Assembly: GCF_003569765.1 (NCBI RefSeq)
Contig: NZ_QXMG01000001.1
Location: 1 to 64,000, forward strand
DNA: 64,000 nt
Direction: 5' to 3'
Source: Caldimonas tepidiphila
GTDB taxonomy: Bacteria > Pseudomonadota > Gammaproteobacteria > Burkholderiales > Burkholderiaceae_C
The position numbers and the translations under genes are program-made. Shown here in pieces: positions 1 through 8,502 of the stretch. Numbering within the stretch: the stretch's first letter is position 1; the number at the start of each line of letters is the position of its first letter. The notes under the pieces are model-generated. The model was given only the letters and a program-made list of their open reading frames with translations. It was not told the origin of the DNA and made no database searches.

Positions 1-225
1 GGGCTCGAGCGCGGCGCGCTGGCGCTGCCGCTGCTCGGCTTCAACCTCGGCGTCGAGCTGGGCCAGTTGCTCGTCGTCGCGCTGCTGCTGCCGCTCGCCT
101 TCCTTCTGCGCGAGACGCGCGCGTACCGGCTGGGCGCGGTGCGGCTGGGCTCGACGGCGATCGCGGCGCTGGCGGCGCTGTGGCTGGTGGAGCGGGCCTT
201 CGACGTGAGCCTGCTGCCCGCCTGA
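1..225 (+). CDS. HupE/UreJ-type membrane protein, C-terminal fragment
   Basis: This is the last 74 codons of a membrane protein whose start lies before the window; it reads in frame from base 1 to a TGA. The tail has a hydrophobic helix containing GFNLGVELGQLL, a charged loop (RETRAYRLG) and a final alanine/leucine helix. The FN-GVE-GQ signature is typical of the HupE/UreJ family, small integral membrane proteins linked to nickel or cobalt enzymes such as hydrogenase and urease and thought to move the metal. A urease link is plausible because ureD and urt genes occur later in the window, but they are not adjacent. Family assignment is fairly secure; substrate is unknown. Confidence 0.75.
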   Translation, partial: GLERGALALPLLGFNLGVELGQLLVVALLLPLAFLLRETRAYRLGAVRLGSTAIAALAALWLVERAFDVSLLPA

Positions 226-448
226 GCCGCTGCGGCACGGTGGAACGGATGCGGCGCCCCGGTGACGAGCCCGGAGGCGGCGCGAGAGGCGCGTGCGAGG
301 GCTGCACCGCTCGAGGGCAGCACCTGCTGGAAGCCCCGGCTCGGCCGGGAGCAGCGACGCGCGGATTCTTGCCTCGGAACAAGGTCAGGCCGTCCGGAAG
401 TTCCTATCGTGGGTGCGGGCCTCGTCACCTTCGAAAACGGAACCCTCC

Positions 449-913
449 ATGACCGAACCCCTGCTGCCCCTCGTGTTCTCCTGCTCCGGCTGCTCGAACG
501 TCGCGCAACTCGCCAACCGGTTCGCCGTGCGGCTCGACCGCGCGGGACTCGCCGAGATGTCCTGCATCGCCGGCATCGGCGGCGACGTGCCGAGCATCGT
601 GCGCAAGGCCTTGCAGGCCGCCGAAGAAGGCCGGCCGGTGCTCGCGCTCGACGGCTGCGTGCTCGAGTGCACGCGCAACTGCCTGCTGCAGTCGGGCCTG
701 CGGCCCACCGTGCATGTGCGGCTGCACGAGTGGGGCGTGCGCAAGGCCTACCACACCGACGTGCCGCCGGAGCAGGCGGAGCCGCTCTACGAGCGGCTCG
801 TCGCCCAGGTGAGCTCGATGAGGACGACAGCCGGCGCCGCGCCGGCGGCCTCCCCGGGCTGCGGCAGCGCCGCGGACCGGCCCGCGGATCGCCGCTGCGC
901 CGCCGGCGCCTGA
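449..913 (+). CDS. DGC-domain putative zinc-binding protein
   Basis: A 154-residue protein of the DGC family, named for a conserved Asp-Gly-Cys. Here the motif is D68-G69-C70, followed by C74 and C78, and the N-terminus carries a CSGCS motif (C12, C15). The paired cysteines suggest a bound zinc or other thiophilic metal. The family has no settled biochemical role. I start at the ATG at 449 rather than at an upstream in-frame start at 293, because homology-like sequence (PLLPLVFSCSGCS) begins immediately after it and the upstream stretch looks non-coding. The last 35 residues are alanine/proline rich and probably disordered. The gene stands alone between the HupE/UreJ tail and convergent nrdJ. 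Confidence 0.7.
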   Translation: MTEPLLPLVFSCSGCSNVAQLANRFAVRLDRAGLAEMSCIAGIGGDVPSIVRKALQAAEEGRPVLALDGCVLECTRNCLLQSGLRPTVHVRLHEWGVRKAYHTDVPPEQAEPLYERLVAQVSSMRTTAGAAPAASPGCGSAADRPADRRCAAGA

Positions 914-962
914 GGCTCCCCAGCGGCGCGCCCCCCGCCCTGCCGGGGGGCTTGCACCGCGC

Positions 963-3900
963 TCAGCCGCACTGCCCCACGTAGCCGCAGGCGGTGCAGA
1001 AGTCGCAGCCGTCCTTCTGGATCATCGTGTCGTTGCCGCAGTCGGGGCAGCGCGCGCCCTGCATCAGTTGCGGCTGCGTCGTCGCGGCGGCGCGCTCGCG
1101 CGGGCGCTCGAGGATGCCCATCTCGCGCAGCGGGTAGCCCTTTTCGTCCAGCACGCCGAGCATCGCGTAGCGGTGGATGATCAGCCGCGCGAGGTAGGCC
1201 ACCGTCGACGGCCAGGTCTGCTGGCGGCGCTCGCCGCGCTCGATGTCCGGCACGAAGGCCATGAAGTCACCGAGCGGCTCGGCGTAGTTCAGCAGCTTGC
1301 GCAGCTTCATGCCGATCCAGGCCGGGTCCATCACGCGCATGTCGAGCGACAGCAGCCGCGCCAGGCCGTCGAGCGCGCGCGGGTAGTTGCCCGACAGCCC
1401 CATCGAGTACGGGCGCGTGACGCTGCCGCCCTCGCCCCAGCCGTCGACGCCCTGCAGCGTGATCTCCTTGAGCGTGAGCGTGAAGCTCTCGCCGGTGCCG
1501 GGGTTCTCGACATCGACCGCCCACGCGAGCGTGCCGTCGGTGCCGGTGGTGGGCTCGTGCGGGCTGAACATCGCGTCGAGCACCGGGGTCGGGCCGCCCG
1601 CGTCGAGCGCGCCGAGCTGCTCGCATCGCCAGCGCACGACCTGCGCCAGCGCCGCGACCGCCCCGGGCACGCGGCGGCGCTCGCCGTGCGGCGGGAAGGG
1701 CATCTCGAAGCCGCGCTCCTCCGCCACCGTGGACAGGACCTCGAGCTTGCGGCGCAGCCAGGCGCTGTCGTTGGCGCGCATGTCCATCGACAGCGTCTTG
1801 GCCACCGCGCCGAGCCCGCGCGGCTGCTCGGTGCCGTTGACCCAGACCTCGAAGGGCAGCGGACGGCCCGGGCGCGGCGCGTCGCTCGCGAGGTCCATCG
1901 GCAGCTCGCCGACGAAGAGCGCGAAGGCGCCCGCCGGGTGCTCGACCATGAAGCTCCAGGCCATGTTGCCGCCGGGCAGCTCCGGGCGGCCCGGCCAGCG
2001 CAGCGAGGCCATCACCGGCGCGGGCAGCTGCGCGATCTCGAGCCGGCGGTTGAACTGCGGCAGCTCGAGCTGCTGCGGCTGCACGGCCGCGGCGGGCGTC
2101 GCCGGCGCCACCGACAGCACCGAGCCGAGCACGGTGTTGGGCCGGTAGGTCGCGAGGCCCTTGAGCCCGGCCTTCCAGGCCTCGGTGTAGAGCTCGCGGA
2201 AGTCCTCGAAGGGGTAGTCCGCCGGCACGTTGACGGTCTTGGAGATCGAGGTGTCGATGTACGGGGCGACCGCGGCGACCATGTCCTTGTGCGCGGCGGC
2301 GCTCATCTCGAGCGCGGTGACGAAGGCCGGCGGCAGCGGCGCGTCCGGCCCCTTCAGGTGGCGCCACAGCCGCCACGCGTGGTCCTCGACCGCGTGCTCC
2401 CGGAAGGTGCCGTCGGCCATGCGCTTCTTGCGCGTGTAGGTCCAGCTGAAGGCGGGCTCGATGCCGTTGGAGGCGTTGTCCGCGAAGGCGAGGCTGATCG
2501 TGCCGGTGGGCGCGATCGACAGCAGGTGCGAGTTGCGCAGGCCGTGCGCGCGGATGCGCTCCTTGAGCTCGGCCGGCAGGCGCGACGCGAAGCTGTTGCC
2601 GGCGAGGTACAGGTCGGCGTTGAAGAGCGGGAAGGCGCCGCGCTCGACGGCGAGGTCGACCGAGGCGTGGTAGGCCGCGTCGCGCATCGCCGCCGACAGG
2701 CGCGCCGCCATCGCGCGCGCCTCGGGCGTGTCGTAGCGCAGGTTCAGCATCACCAGCGCGTCGCCGAGGCCGGTGAAGCCGAGGCCGACGCGGCGCTTGC
2801 TGCGCGCCTCGTCCTGCTGCTGCGGCAGCGGCCAGTGCGTCACGTCGAGCACGTTGTCGAGCATGCGCACCGCGACCTTGCAGACCTCGGCGAAGCCCTC
2901 GAAGTCGAAGCCGGCGTCGGGCTCGAAGGGGCGCGTGACGAAGCGCGTCAGGTCCACCGAGCCGAGGCAGCAGCAGCCGTAGGGCGGCAGCGGCTGCTCG
3001 GCACAGTTGTGCACCACCAGGCCGTTGGCGTCGAAGGCGTGCACCTCGGCCACCGTGACGTCGTAGACCGGCTCGACGCCGCAGGGCTCGAGCGACGCGA
3101 CGGTGGCGGTGAAGCGCTCGCGCGGCCCGGCCTCGCCGCTGCGGCCGCCGCCGCCGAGCAGCGCCGCGAGCCGCGCGGCCTTCGTGCCGTCCTCGAAGCC
3201 GATGCGCTCGGCGAAGACGCGCAGGTTGTCGCCGCCGACGACGAGCTCGTGCAGCCGGTGCGCGCCACTCGCGCCCGGCCCCGCGAGCGGCACGATGCGC
3301 GACGCGATGCCGAGCCGCAGCAGCAGGCGCTGCATCGCGCGCAGCAACTCCGTGTCGGTGCGCGCGAAGCGCACGCAGGCGCAGGAAGCGTCCCCGGGGC
3401 CCTGCACGCTGCCGTCCGCGTCGAACAGGCCGCGCAGCAGCCCGCTGCAGAAGTCGGACGAGGCCCCCTCCATCGCCGGCGTGATGGCGCGGCGCTCCGC
3501 GCGCAGGCCGAGCGCGAGCGCGAGCCGCCGAAGCGCCGCCGACTCCAGGCGGAACCCGGCGTGCCCGGCGCCGGCGTGTCGCCAGCCGGCGGCCTCGCCG
3601 CGGTGCGGCAGCAGCGCGAGCGCCTGCTCGGCCGCCTGCATCACGCCGTGCAGGCCCTCGTCGTCGTGGGCCGGCGCGCCGTTGGCGACCAGTCGCAGGC
3701 CCGGCGCGCGCAGCGACAGCACCGCCGCCTCGCCCCCGAGCCGGCCCTCGGCGAGCAGCAGCCCGAGCAGGTAGCCCTCGGCCTCGGTCAGCATGCCGTC
3801 CCAGCCGGCGAGTGCGCGGTGGTCGTGCAGAACGATCTCGTCGCCGGGACGCAGCTCGCCGGCCGGCGTCCAGGCGCTCTCGACCCGGTGGCGGGTCTTG

Positions 3901-5030
3901 CGCGTGACGCGCCGCACCGGGTGGTCGGCGGTCAGGCGCAGGCGCTGGCCCTCGTGCAGGCGCAGCTCGAACACCGGCTTCTCGCCGGTGGCGAAGAAGC
4001 CGTCGGACTCGGTCGGATAGGGCTTGCCGTCGACGATCGCCGTGAAGCGCCGCCCGACGAGCGAGGCCACCTGCCGCGCGCCGTCGGCCGTCATCACCCA
4101 GGTGTCGGCGGTGACGCAGGGGTTGGTGGCCTCGATCGTCTCGCAGTAGGAGAGGTTGTTGTCGCGGTTGATGCGGTCGAGGAACAGCACGCCGGGCTCG
4201 GCGTGGCCGTAGGTGGAGCGCATGATCTGGTCCCACAGCTCGCGTGCGCGCACGCGGCGGTAGACCCACAGGCCCGCGTCCTTGCCGCTGCCGCCCTTGC
4301 GGTAGGCGCCGGCCGCCTTCTGCCGCTCGCCCGGCTCGGCGCGGTGCACCAGCTCGATCTCGGCATCGGTCTCGACCGCGGCCATGAACGCATCGCTCAC
4401 GCCCACCGAGATGTTGAAGTTGCTCAGCGCGCCGCTGTCCTTGGCGTGGATGAACTCCTCGATGTCCGGGTGGTCGCAGCGCAGCACGCCCATCTGCGCG
4501 CCGCGGCGCGCACCGGCGGACTCGACCGTCTCGCAGGAGCAGTCGAACACCTTCATGTAGCTCACCGGGCCGCTCGCGTGCGACTGCGTGCTGCGCACCC
4601 AGGCGCCGCGCGGGCGGATCGCGGAGAAGTCGTAGCCGACCCCGCCGCCGCGGCGCATCGTCTCGGCGGCCTCGCTGAGCGCGGTGTAGATGCCGGGGCG
4701 GCCGTCCTCGGGCAGCGCGATCGAGTCGCCCACCGGCTGCACGAAGCAGTTGATCAGCGTCGCGCTCAGCTCGGTCCCGGCCGCCGAGTTAATGCGCCCG
4801 GCCGGCACGAAACCGCGCTGCTGCGCGTCGAGGAAGCGCGCCTCCCACGCGGCACGCTGCGCCGGCGGCTCGGCGGCGGCGAGCGCGCGCGCGACGCGGC
4901 GGCGCACGTCGGTGACGCTGCCCTCCTCCCCCTTGGCGTATTTCTCGAGCAGCACCTCGCCGCTGATGGGCTGCGCAGGCAGCGTGGCCGCGCTCGCGTC
5001 ACGGGCCGGATGCAGGGTTTCCTGGGTCAT
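963..5030 (-). CDS. nrdJ: Adenosylcobalamin-dependent (class II) ribonucleotide reductase with intein
   Basis: This 1355-residue precursor becomes a 984-residue class II ribonucleotide reductase once a 371-residue intein is removed. The enzyme reduces ribonucleotides to deoxyribonucleotides, using AdoCbl to generate the active-site thiyl radical. Visible reductase hallmarks are the finger-loop motif [16 protein letters not shown], the [10 protein letters not shown] region, the STSISKTVN-like segment ([10 protein letters not shown]), a TSCPD-like C-terminal domain and a terminal cysteine cluster (CPDCG, then CDFCTACG) that should bind zinc or act in re-reduction. Start: ATG at 5030 has AGGAG five bases upstream. 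An ATG at 5093 in the same frame would add 21 unlikely residues and has no comparable ribosome site. The gene is monocistronic. Its cofactor is made by the cobalamin operon at 53-62 kb. Confidence 0.95.
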   Translation of the reverse strand: MTQETLHPARDASAATLPAQPISGEVLLEKYAKGEEGSVTDVRRRVARALAAAEPPAQRAAWEARFLDAQQRGFVPAGRINSAAGTELSATLINCFVQPVGDSIALPEDGRPGIYTALSEAAETMRRGGGVGYDFSAIRPRGAWVRSTQSHASGPVSYMKVFDCSCETVESAGARRGAQMGVLRCDHPDIEEFIHAKDSGALSNFNISVGVSDAFMAAVETDAEIELVHRAEPGERQKAAGAYRKGGSGKDAGLWVYRRVRARELWDQIMRSTYGHAEPGVLFLDRINRDNNLSYCETIEATNPCVTADTWVMTADGARQVASLVGRRFTAIVDGKPYPTESDGFFATGEKPVFELRLHEGQRLRLTADHPVRRVTRKTRHRVESAWTPAGELRPGDEIVLHDHRALAGWDGMLTEAEGYLLGLLLAEGRLGGEAAVLSLRAPGLRLVANGAPAHDDEGLHGVMQAAEQALALLPHRGEAAGWRHAGAGHAGFRLESAALRRLALALGLRAERRAITPAMEGASSDFCSGLLRGLFDADGSVQGPGDASCACVRFARTDTELLRAMQRLLLRLGIASRIVPLAGPGASGAHRLHELVVGGDNLRVFAERIGFEDGTKAARLAALLGGGGRSGEAGPRERFTATVASLEPCGVEPVYDVTVAEVHAFDANGLVVHNCAEQPLPPYGCCCLGSVDLTRFVTRPFEPDAGFDFEGFAEVCKVAVRMLDNVLDVTHWPLPQQQDEARSKRRVGLGFTGLGDALVMLNLRYDTPEARAMAARLSAAMRDAAYHASVDLAVERGAFPLFNADLYLAGNSFASRLPAELKERIRAHGLRNSHLLSIAPTGTISLAFADNASNGIEPAFSWTYTRKKRMADGTFREHAVEDHAWRLWRHLKGPDAPLPPAFVTALEMSAAAHKDMVAAVAPYIDTSISKTVNVPADYPFEDFRELYTEAWKAGLKGLATYRPNTVLGSVLSVAPATPAAAVQPQQLELPQFNRRLEIAQLPAPVMASLRWPGRPELPGGNMAWSFMVEHPAGAFALFVGELPMDLASDAPRPGRPLPFEVWVNGTEQPRGLGAVAKTLSMDMRANDSAWLRRKLEVLSTVAEERGFEMPFPPHGERRRVPGAVAALAQVVRWRCEQLGALDAGGPTPVLDAMFSPHEPTTGTDGTLAWAVDVENPGTGESFTLTLKEITLQGVDGWGEGGSVTRPYSMGLSGNYPRALDGLARLLSLDMRVMDPAWIGMKLRKLLNYAEPLGDFMAFVPDIERGERRQQTWPSTVAYLARLIIHRYAMLGVLDEKGYPLREMGILERPRERAAATTQPQLMQGARCPDCGNDTMIQKDGCDFCTACGYVGQCG
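3006..4118 (-). other. Intein with LAGLIDADG endonuclease domain inside NrdJ
   Basis: An in-frame 371-residue insertion occupies precursor residues 305-675. It begins with Cys1 (CVTADTW) and ends with His370-Asn371, and the next extein residue is Cys676, the exact junction chemistry of a class 1 intein. Block B is seen as TADHP (intein residues 63-67), and the C-terminal blocks as [21 protein letters not shown]. Two LAGLIDADG-type motifs, [11 protein letters not shown] (115-125) and [11 protein letters not shown] (226-236), keep their acidic residues, so the homing endonuclease may be active. Excision rejoins ATNP to CAEQ, restoring the NxCxE motif. The +1 cysteine is the predicted thiyl-radical cysteine, so the enzyme cannot work until splicing occurs. 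Confidence 0.95.
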
Positions 5031-5260
5031 GCGTACTCCTCTCGGCGCCTTCGCGACGCCTGTGCATTGCATCGAAGGCGACAGGCTAGGCATCTGCCGG
5101 GAACGTGGGTTTGAGCGGCATCAGCCGCTCCCCCGGCATGAGCAGGGACCGTACCACGCGGCGGCAAGCGCCGCGCATCGGCCGGCCTCCGCGCGAGGAA
5201 TCGGCGAGGCGGCACGGCACGGACGGCCGCGAGGAGGACGGGGCGCGGGCCGCGCCCCGC

Positions 5261-5596
5261 TCAGCGCCGCTGCAGCAGGACGCTGACGCGGCGCCAGAGC
5301 TGCCAGGCGCTGACCGCGCGCAGCAGCAGCTTGCCCATCGAGCGGCGCTGGCGCCAGGCGCCGGCGAGCAGCCCGCCGGCGGCGAGCCCGCCCGCCACGC
5401 GCGTGCCCTGCGGATGGCCGCGTGCCCAGTCCCGGAAGCCCGCGAACAGCGCGCGGGCGCGCTGCCAGCGCTGCCGCGCCCGCTGCACCGGCACGGCGGC
5501 GTCCGCGCACTGGCGCAGCAGCGTCTCGCGCAACTCGGCGCTGCGCAGGCGCAGGCGCTGCTTGCGCAGCGCGAGCTCGGTCTCACGGGCGCTCAT
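5261..5596 (-). CDS. YqjK-like small basic protein
   Basis: A 111-residue, arginine-rich protein with a charged N-terminal helix (long Arg/Leu/Glu run over residues 1-50) and a glycine/alanine-rich hydrophobic stretch (VAGGLAAGGLLAGAW, about 68-82). The position after yqjD- and yqjE-like genes and the general composition match YqjK-type proteins, which usually form the third gene of this trio. Its start overlaps the end of the yqjE-like gene by 14 bases, so the two are probably translationally coupled. Function is unknown; an envelope or inner-membrane role is inferred from the neighbours. The sequence itself is weakly conserved and the family call rests partly on context. Confidence 0.6.
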   Translation of the reverse strand: MSARETELALRKQRLRLRSAELRETLLRQCADAAVPVQRARQRWQRARALFAGFRDWARGHPQGTRVAGGLAAGGLLAGAWRQRRSMGKLLLRAVSAWQLWRRVSVLLQRR

Positions 5597-5990
5597 GCAA
5601 CCTCCGCAACGCCTCGGCGTCGGCGGCGAGCTCGGCGAGGCTGCCCGCCAGCAGCGGCGGCGCGTCCGCGAGCGGCCGGCGCGCCAGCCACAGCGCCGCG
5701 AGGCCGCCGGCGAGGAACAGCGAGCTCATCACGCCGAGCACCAGCAGCCGGTGGCTGTCCCACAGCAGCACCGTCAGGAACACCGCGAGGAAACCGAGCC
5801 CCATGCACAGCAGCAGCACCGCGGCCGTGCCCCAGCCGAGCACGGCCAGCAGCCGCAGCCGCCCCTCGTCGAGCTCGGTCGCGAGCAGCTCGAGGCGGGT
5901 GTGCAGCAGATCCAGCAGCGTGGCGCCGGCACCGCGCAGCGAAGCCCAGAAGCCGTCGCGCGGCGGCGCGGCGCCCTCGGCACGAGGCAT
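5583..5990 (-). CDS. YqjE-like membrane protein (phage holin superfamily III fold)
   Basis: A 135-residue membrane protein. Residues 10-45 form an amphipathic segment (LLDLLHTRLELLATEL), followed by two adjacent hydrophobic helices at about 48-78 and 82-104. The LLxTRxELxxxE pattern plus two helices is typical of YqjE and of families annotated as phage holin superfamily III/holin-X. Despite that name there is no phage context: the gene sits between yqjD- and yqjK-like genes, the chromosomal arrangement of Proteobacteria. YqjD-type proteins have been linked to ribosome anchoring at the membrane in stationary phase; YqjE itself has no firm function. Thirteen bases separate it from the upstream yqjD-like gene. 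Confidence 0.75.
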   Translation of the reverse strand: MPRAEGAAPPRDGFWASLRGAGATLLDLLHTRLELLATELDEGRLRLLAVLGWGTAAVLLLCMGLGFLAVFLTVLLWDSHRLLVLGVMSSLFLAGGLAALWLARRPLADAPPLLAGSLAELAADAEALRRLHERP

Positions 5991-6003
5991 CGGAGCGCGC
6001 CGT

Positions 6004-6315
6004 TCAGCGACGGCCGATCACCAGCCCGAGCAGCAGGCCGATGCCCGCGGCCGCGCCGATCGCCTTCCAGGGATGGTCGTGCACGTAGTCGTCGGTCACG
6101 TGCGCGGCGGCCTTCGCCTTGTGGACCACCGCGTCCTGCGCGTCGAGCAGGTTGTGCTTGGCCTGCGACAGCGTGGACTGCAGCTTGAAGCGCAGCTCGC
6201 TCATCTCGTCGCTCGCGCCGGACGCGGTGGCGCTGAGCAGCGCCTCGGCGTCGGACACCACGCGCTTGAGGTCGCCGACCAGGTTGTGGCGCTGTTCCAT
6301 GCTCAAGTCAGACAT
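6004..6315 (-). CDS. DUF883 family protein (YqjD/ElaB-like)
   Basis: A 103-residue tail-anchored protein. The first 75 residues are a charged coiled-coil-like helix, followed by the family motif HDHPWKAIGAAAGIGLLLGLVIGRR, which gives a single C-terminal membrane helix with a glycine zipper and terminal arginines. ElaB/YqjD/YgaM proteins of this type bind the inner membrane through that helix and, in E. coli, YqjD associates with ribosomes. I chose the ATG at 6315, preceded by a GGAGAGGGG purine run, over one 13 codons upstream that yields an uncharacteristic leader. It is the first gene of the yqjD-yqjE-yqjK-like operon. Confidence 0.85.
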   Translation of the reverse strand: MSDLSMEQRHNLVGDLKRVVSDAEALLSATASGASDEMSELRFKLQSTLSQAKHNLLDAQDAVVHKAKAAAHVTDDYVHDHPWKAIGAAAGIGLLLGLVIGRR

Positions 6316-6603
6316 TGCGTTCCCCTCTCCGTTTGAAAAATCTACACATGGCATAGGTTAGGCCCTGTGCCCCCGCTTCCGCCGGAAGTCCAGGGAAATC
6401 CAGGGTCTTCGGCGGCGTCGCCGCTGCAGGAGGCGAGTGCAGTGCAGCATCGCGAGGAAGCTGCGTCGCGCCTGCTGCCGGCGCAGCCGCCCTTCCGTGC
6501 CGGGAAGCCGCAGGCGGCAGGACACCCGGCCGGCCGGCAGGGCTCGCGGACCGCGAGGCCCGCCGGGACTCGTCCGTGCGGCTGTGCGGCGCGGCGCTGC
6601 GCC

Positions 6604-7371
6604 TCAGGACGCCGCGACGCGGCCGAGTTGCTCCACGTCAAGGATACGCACCGTGTAGCCCCTGACTTCGATCAAGTCCTTGTCGCTCAGGTGGCGCAGC
6701 ACGCGCGAGAAGGTTTCCGGCGTGATCGCGAGCTGCGACGCGATCGAGCGCTTGCGCTCGCGCATCTCGACGACGGCGGTGCTGTGACCCGCAGACTCTC
6801 GGCGCAGCTCGGCGTGCTGCAGCAGCCAGGTGGCGCAGCGCGCCTCGGCGTCCTTCTGCATCAGTCCGAGCGTGCCCTCGGTCAGGTCTCGCACCCGGCC
6901 GGCGAGCACCGTCATCAGGCCGTGCGACAGCGTCGGGTGCGCCGCGACGCAGGGCAGCAGCCGCTCGAGCGGGAAGGCCCACAGCAGCGTCTCGCCCTTG
7001 GTCACCGCGTCCTCGATGTGCCCGCCGTGCAGCAGCGCGCTGGCCGCGTCGAGCCACTGCCCGGGCTCGGCCAGCCGGGTCTGCTGCGTCATGCGGCCGT
7101 CGTTGAGCGTGCCGAGCGCGACCTGCCCCGAGGCCACGAGCCACAGGTGCTGGGCCGTCTCGCGACGCTGGAACACCGGCGTGTTCGGCGGCAGCGCATG
7201 CTCGGTCGCCAGCAGCGCCAGCGCGTGCGCGGCGTCGCGCGGCACCCGCACCGGGCTCAGCGCGGCCTGCACGAGCGCGGTGCGGGCGTCCAGTGGAATG
7301 CTGCGTTCGGTCGCGGCATGCGCTGCCGGGCCCGACGGCCTTACCAATGGTCTGTCCAATACCGAGTTCAA
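6604..7371 (-). CDS. Crp/Fnr family transcriptional regulator
   Basis: A 255-residue regulator with an N-terminal cyclic-nucleotide-binding-like beta-roll (about 45-150), a dimerisation helix, and a C-terminal winged helix whose recognition region reads QLAITPETFSRVLRHLSDKDLI. The two cysteines (LLPCVAA, EARCATW) are not arranged like the N-terminal iron-sulfur ligands of FNR, so oxygen sensing by a 4Fe-4S cluster is unlikely; DNR- or Crp-like sensing is possible. Translation appears to start at TTG (7371), eight bases after GAGGAG; there is no ATG in frame before the domain. It is divergent from the sirB/hemerythrin pair, with a TTGAC-N4-GTCAA palindrome in between. Confidence 0.85.
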   Translation of the reverse strand: MNSVLDRPLVRPSGPAAHAATERSIPLDARTALVQAALSPVRVPRDAAHALALLATEHALPPNTPVFQRRETAQHLWLVASGQVALGTLNDGRMTQQTRLAEPGQWLDAASALLHGGHIEDAVTKGETLLWAFPLERLLPCVAAHPTLSHGLMTVLAGRVRDLTEGTLGLMQKDAEARCATWLLQHAELRRESAGHSTAVVEMRERKRSIASQLAITPETFSRVLRHLSDKDLIEVRGYTVRILDVEQLGRVAAS

Positions 7372-7475
7372 GATCAGGTCTCCTCGCTGCGTTCCGGGGG
7401 GTTGGGGCCCTGCGACTCTCTCAGTCCGGGGCGAGCCGCGTATTGCGCTTTCTCAAAAATTGCAAAAGGTCAAGA

Positions 7476-7489
7476 TTGACCTGCGTCAA
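7476..7489. promoter_or_regulatory. FNR/DNR-type operator TTGAC-N4-GTCAA
   Basis: A perfect 14-base palindrome, TTGACCTGCGTCAA, lies 36 bases before the sirB-like ATG and 104 bases from the divergent Crp/Fnr gene start. It matches the TTGA-N6-TCAA core recognised by FNR, DNR and Crp-family relatives. The adjacent regulator is the obvious candidate binder, but that is inference. Confidence 0.65.
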
Positions 7490-7524
7490 GCAGGACGAAG
7501 CCCGCCGCCGGAAAATCGGCGCCG

Positions 7525-7926
7525 ATGAGTTACGCCGCCTGGAAACACCTGCACGTGAGCGCCGTCGTGCTCAGCCTCGCGGGCTTCGTGCTGCGCGGCT
7601 GGTGGATGGCGAGCGGCTCGCCGATGCTCGGGCGGCGCTGGGTGCGCATCGTGCCGCACGTCGTCGACACGCTGCTGCTGGCGAGCGCGCTCGTGCTGCT
7701 GTCCTATTTCCTCGCCGCCGGGCTGCCGGCCTGGATCGTCGCGAAGATCGTCGGCCTGCTCGCCTACATCGCGCTCGGCACCGTCGCGCTCAGGCGCGGC
7801 CGCACGCGCGGGCTGCGCCTCGCCGCCTTCGCCGGCGCGCTGCTGGCGGCGGCCTACGTCGTCGGCGTGGCGCTGAGCAAGCACGTCGCCGGCCCGTTCG
7901 CGTTCGCGTTCGGCGCGGCATCCTGA
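7525..7926 (+). CDS. SirB-family membrane protein
   Basis: A 133-residue protein with four predicted membrane helices (about 10-28, 45-66, 70-90 and 98-116). The N-terminal MSYAAWKHLHVSAVVLSLAGFVLRG and the motif RRWVRIVPHVVDTLLL are typical of the SirB2 family. Despite the old label (invasion gene up-regulator) its molecular function is not known. HKHLH-like histidines near the membrane edge (H8, H10, H45) suggest heme or metal contact. The stop codon overlaps the start of the next gene (TGATG), so it is co-translated with the hemerythrin-like protein, and an FNR-type box sits in its promoter. A role in oxygen or NO response is a contextual guess. Confidence 0.8.
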   Translation: MSYAAWKHLHVSAVVLSLAGFVLRGWWMASGSPMLGRRWVRIVPHVVDTLLLASALVLLSYFLAAGLPAWIVAKIVGLLAYIALGTVALRRGRTRGLRLAAFAGALLAAAYVVGVALSKHVAGPFAFAFGAAS

Positions 7927-8474
7927 TGCTGCCGGGCTTCACCTCCCCGGCGGTCGGCTTCGACCAGCCCTTCGAGATGCTCGGCGCCTGCCACGAGCGG
8001 GTGCAGCGCAGCCTGCGGCTGCTCGCGCGGCTGATCGCGCACCTGCGCGAGAAGGGCTGCGACGCGGCGGCGCGCGATGCGGCGGCCGACGTGCTGCGCT
8101 ACTTCGACGTGGCCGCGCCCCACCACCACGAGGACGAGGAGCGGCACGTGTTCCCGGTGCTGCTGGCGGCCGGCGACGCGGCGCTCGCCGACGCGGTGCG
8201 CCGCCTGCAGGCCGACCACGTCGAGATGACGCGGGCCTGGGCCGCGGCGCGCGAGCCGCTGCGGGCGCTCGCGTGCGGCGAAGCGACGGCCCTGGACGCC
8301 GACGAGGTGCGACGGCTGGAGCATTTCGGCGGCCTGTACGCGCAGCACATCCGCACCGAGGACGAGCAGGTCTATCCGGCCGCGCGCGCCCGGCTTGACG
8401 CCGCCGCGCTCGCCGCGATGGGCGGGGAGATGGCCGGGCGGCGCGGCGTGCGCCCTCCCGCACCGAAGCCCTGA
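7926..8474 (+). CDS. Hemerythrin HHE-domain protein
   Basis: A 182-residue four-helix-bundle protein with the spaced His/Glu ligands of a hemerythrin-like di-iron site: HERVQRSL near residue 20, HHHEDEERHVFPVL near 62-75, DHVEM near 100 and HIRTEDEQVYP near 142. Such domains bind O2 or NO or store iron. Start ATG at 7926 overlaps the sirB-like stop. The C-terminal 25 residues are low-complexity. Together with the FNR/DNR-type box upstream and the Crp/Fnr regulator next door, an oxygen- or nitric-oxide-responsive role is reasonable but unproven. Confidence 0.85.
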   Translation: MLPGFTSPAVGFDQPFEMLGACHERVQRSLRLLARLIAHLREKGCDAAARDAAADVLRYFDVAAPHHHEDEERHVFPVLLAAGDAALADAVRRLQADHVEMTRAWAAAREPLRALACGEATALDADEVRRLEHFGGLYAQHIRTEDEQVYPAARARLDAAALAAMGGEMAGRRGVRPPAPKP

Positions 8475-8502
8475 GCACCGTCCCCGGCGCGGCGCCACGG
8501 CC

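Noticed and set aside
963-5030. NrdJ being a frameshifted or chimeric gene because of its 371-residue excess
   Set aside because: The reading frame is continuous, and the excess has exact intein ends and endonuclease motifs.
1068-5114. 1348-codon open frame on the plus strand opposite nrdJ
   Set aside because: A shadow frame created by GC-rich third positions of nrdJ. Composition is almost only Arg/Ala/Gly/His with no family motif, while the minus strand encodes a clear reductase.
5583-5990. Holin-like protein taken as a prophage trace
   Set aside because: It lies between yqjD- and yqjK-like genes and no phage structural, integrase or lysis genes are near. The holin name only reflects fold similarity.
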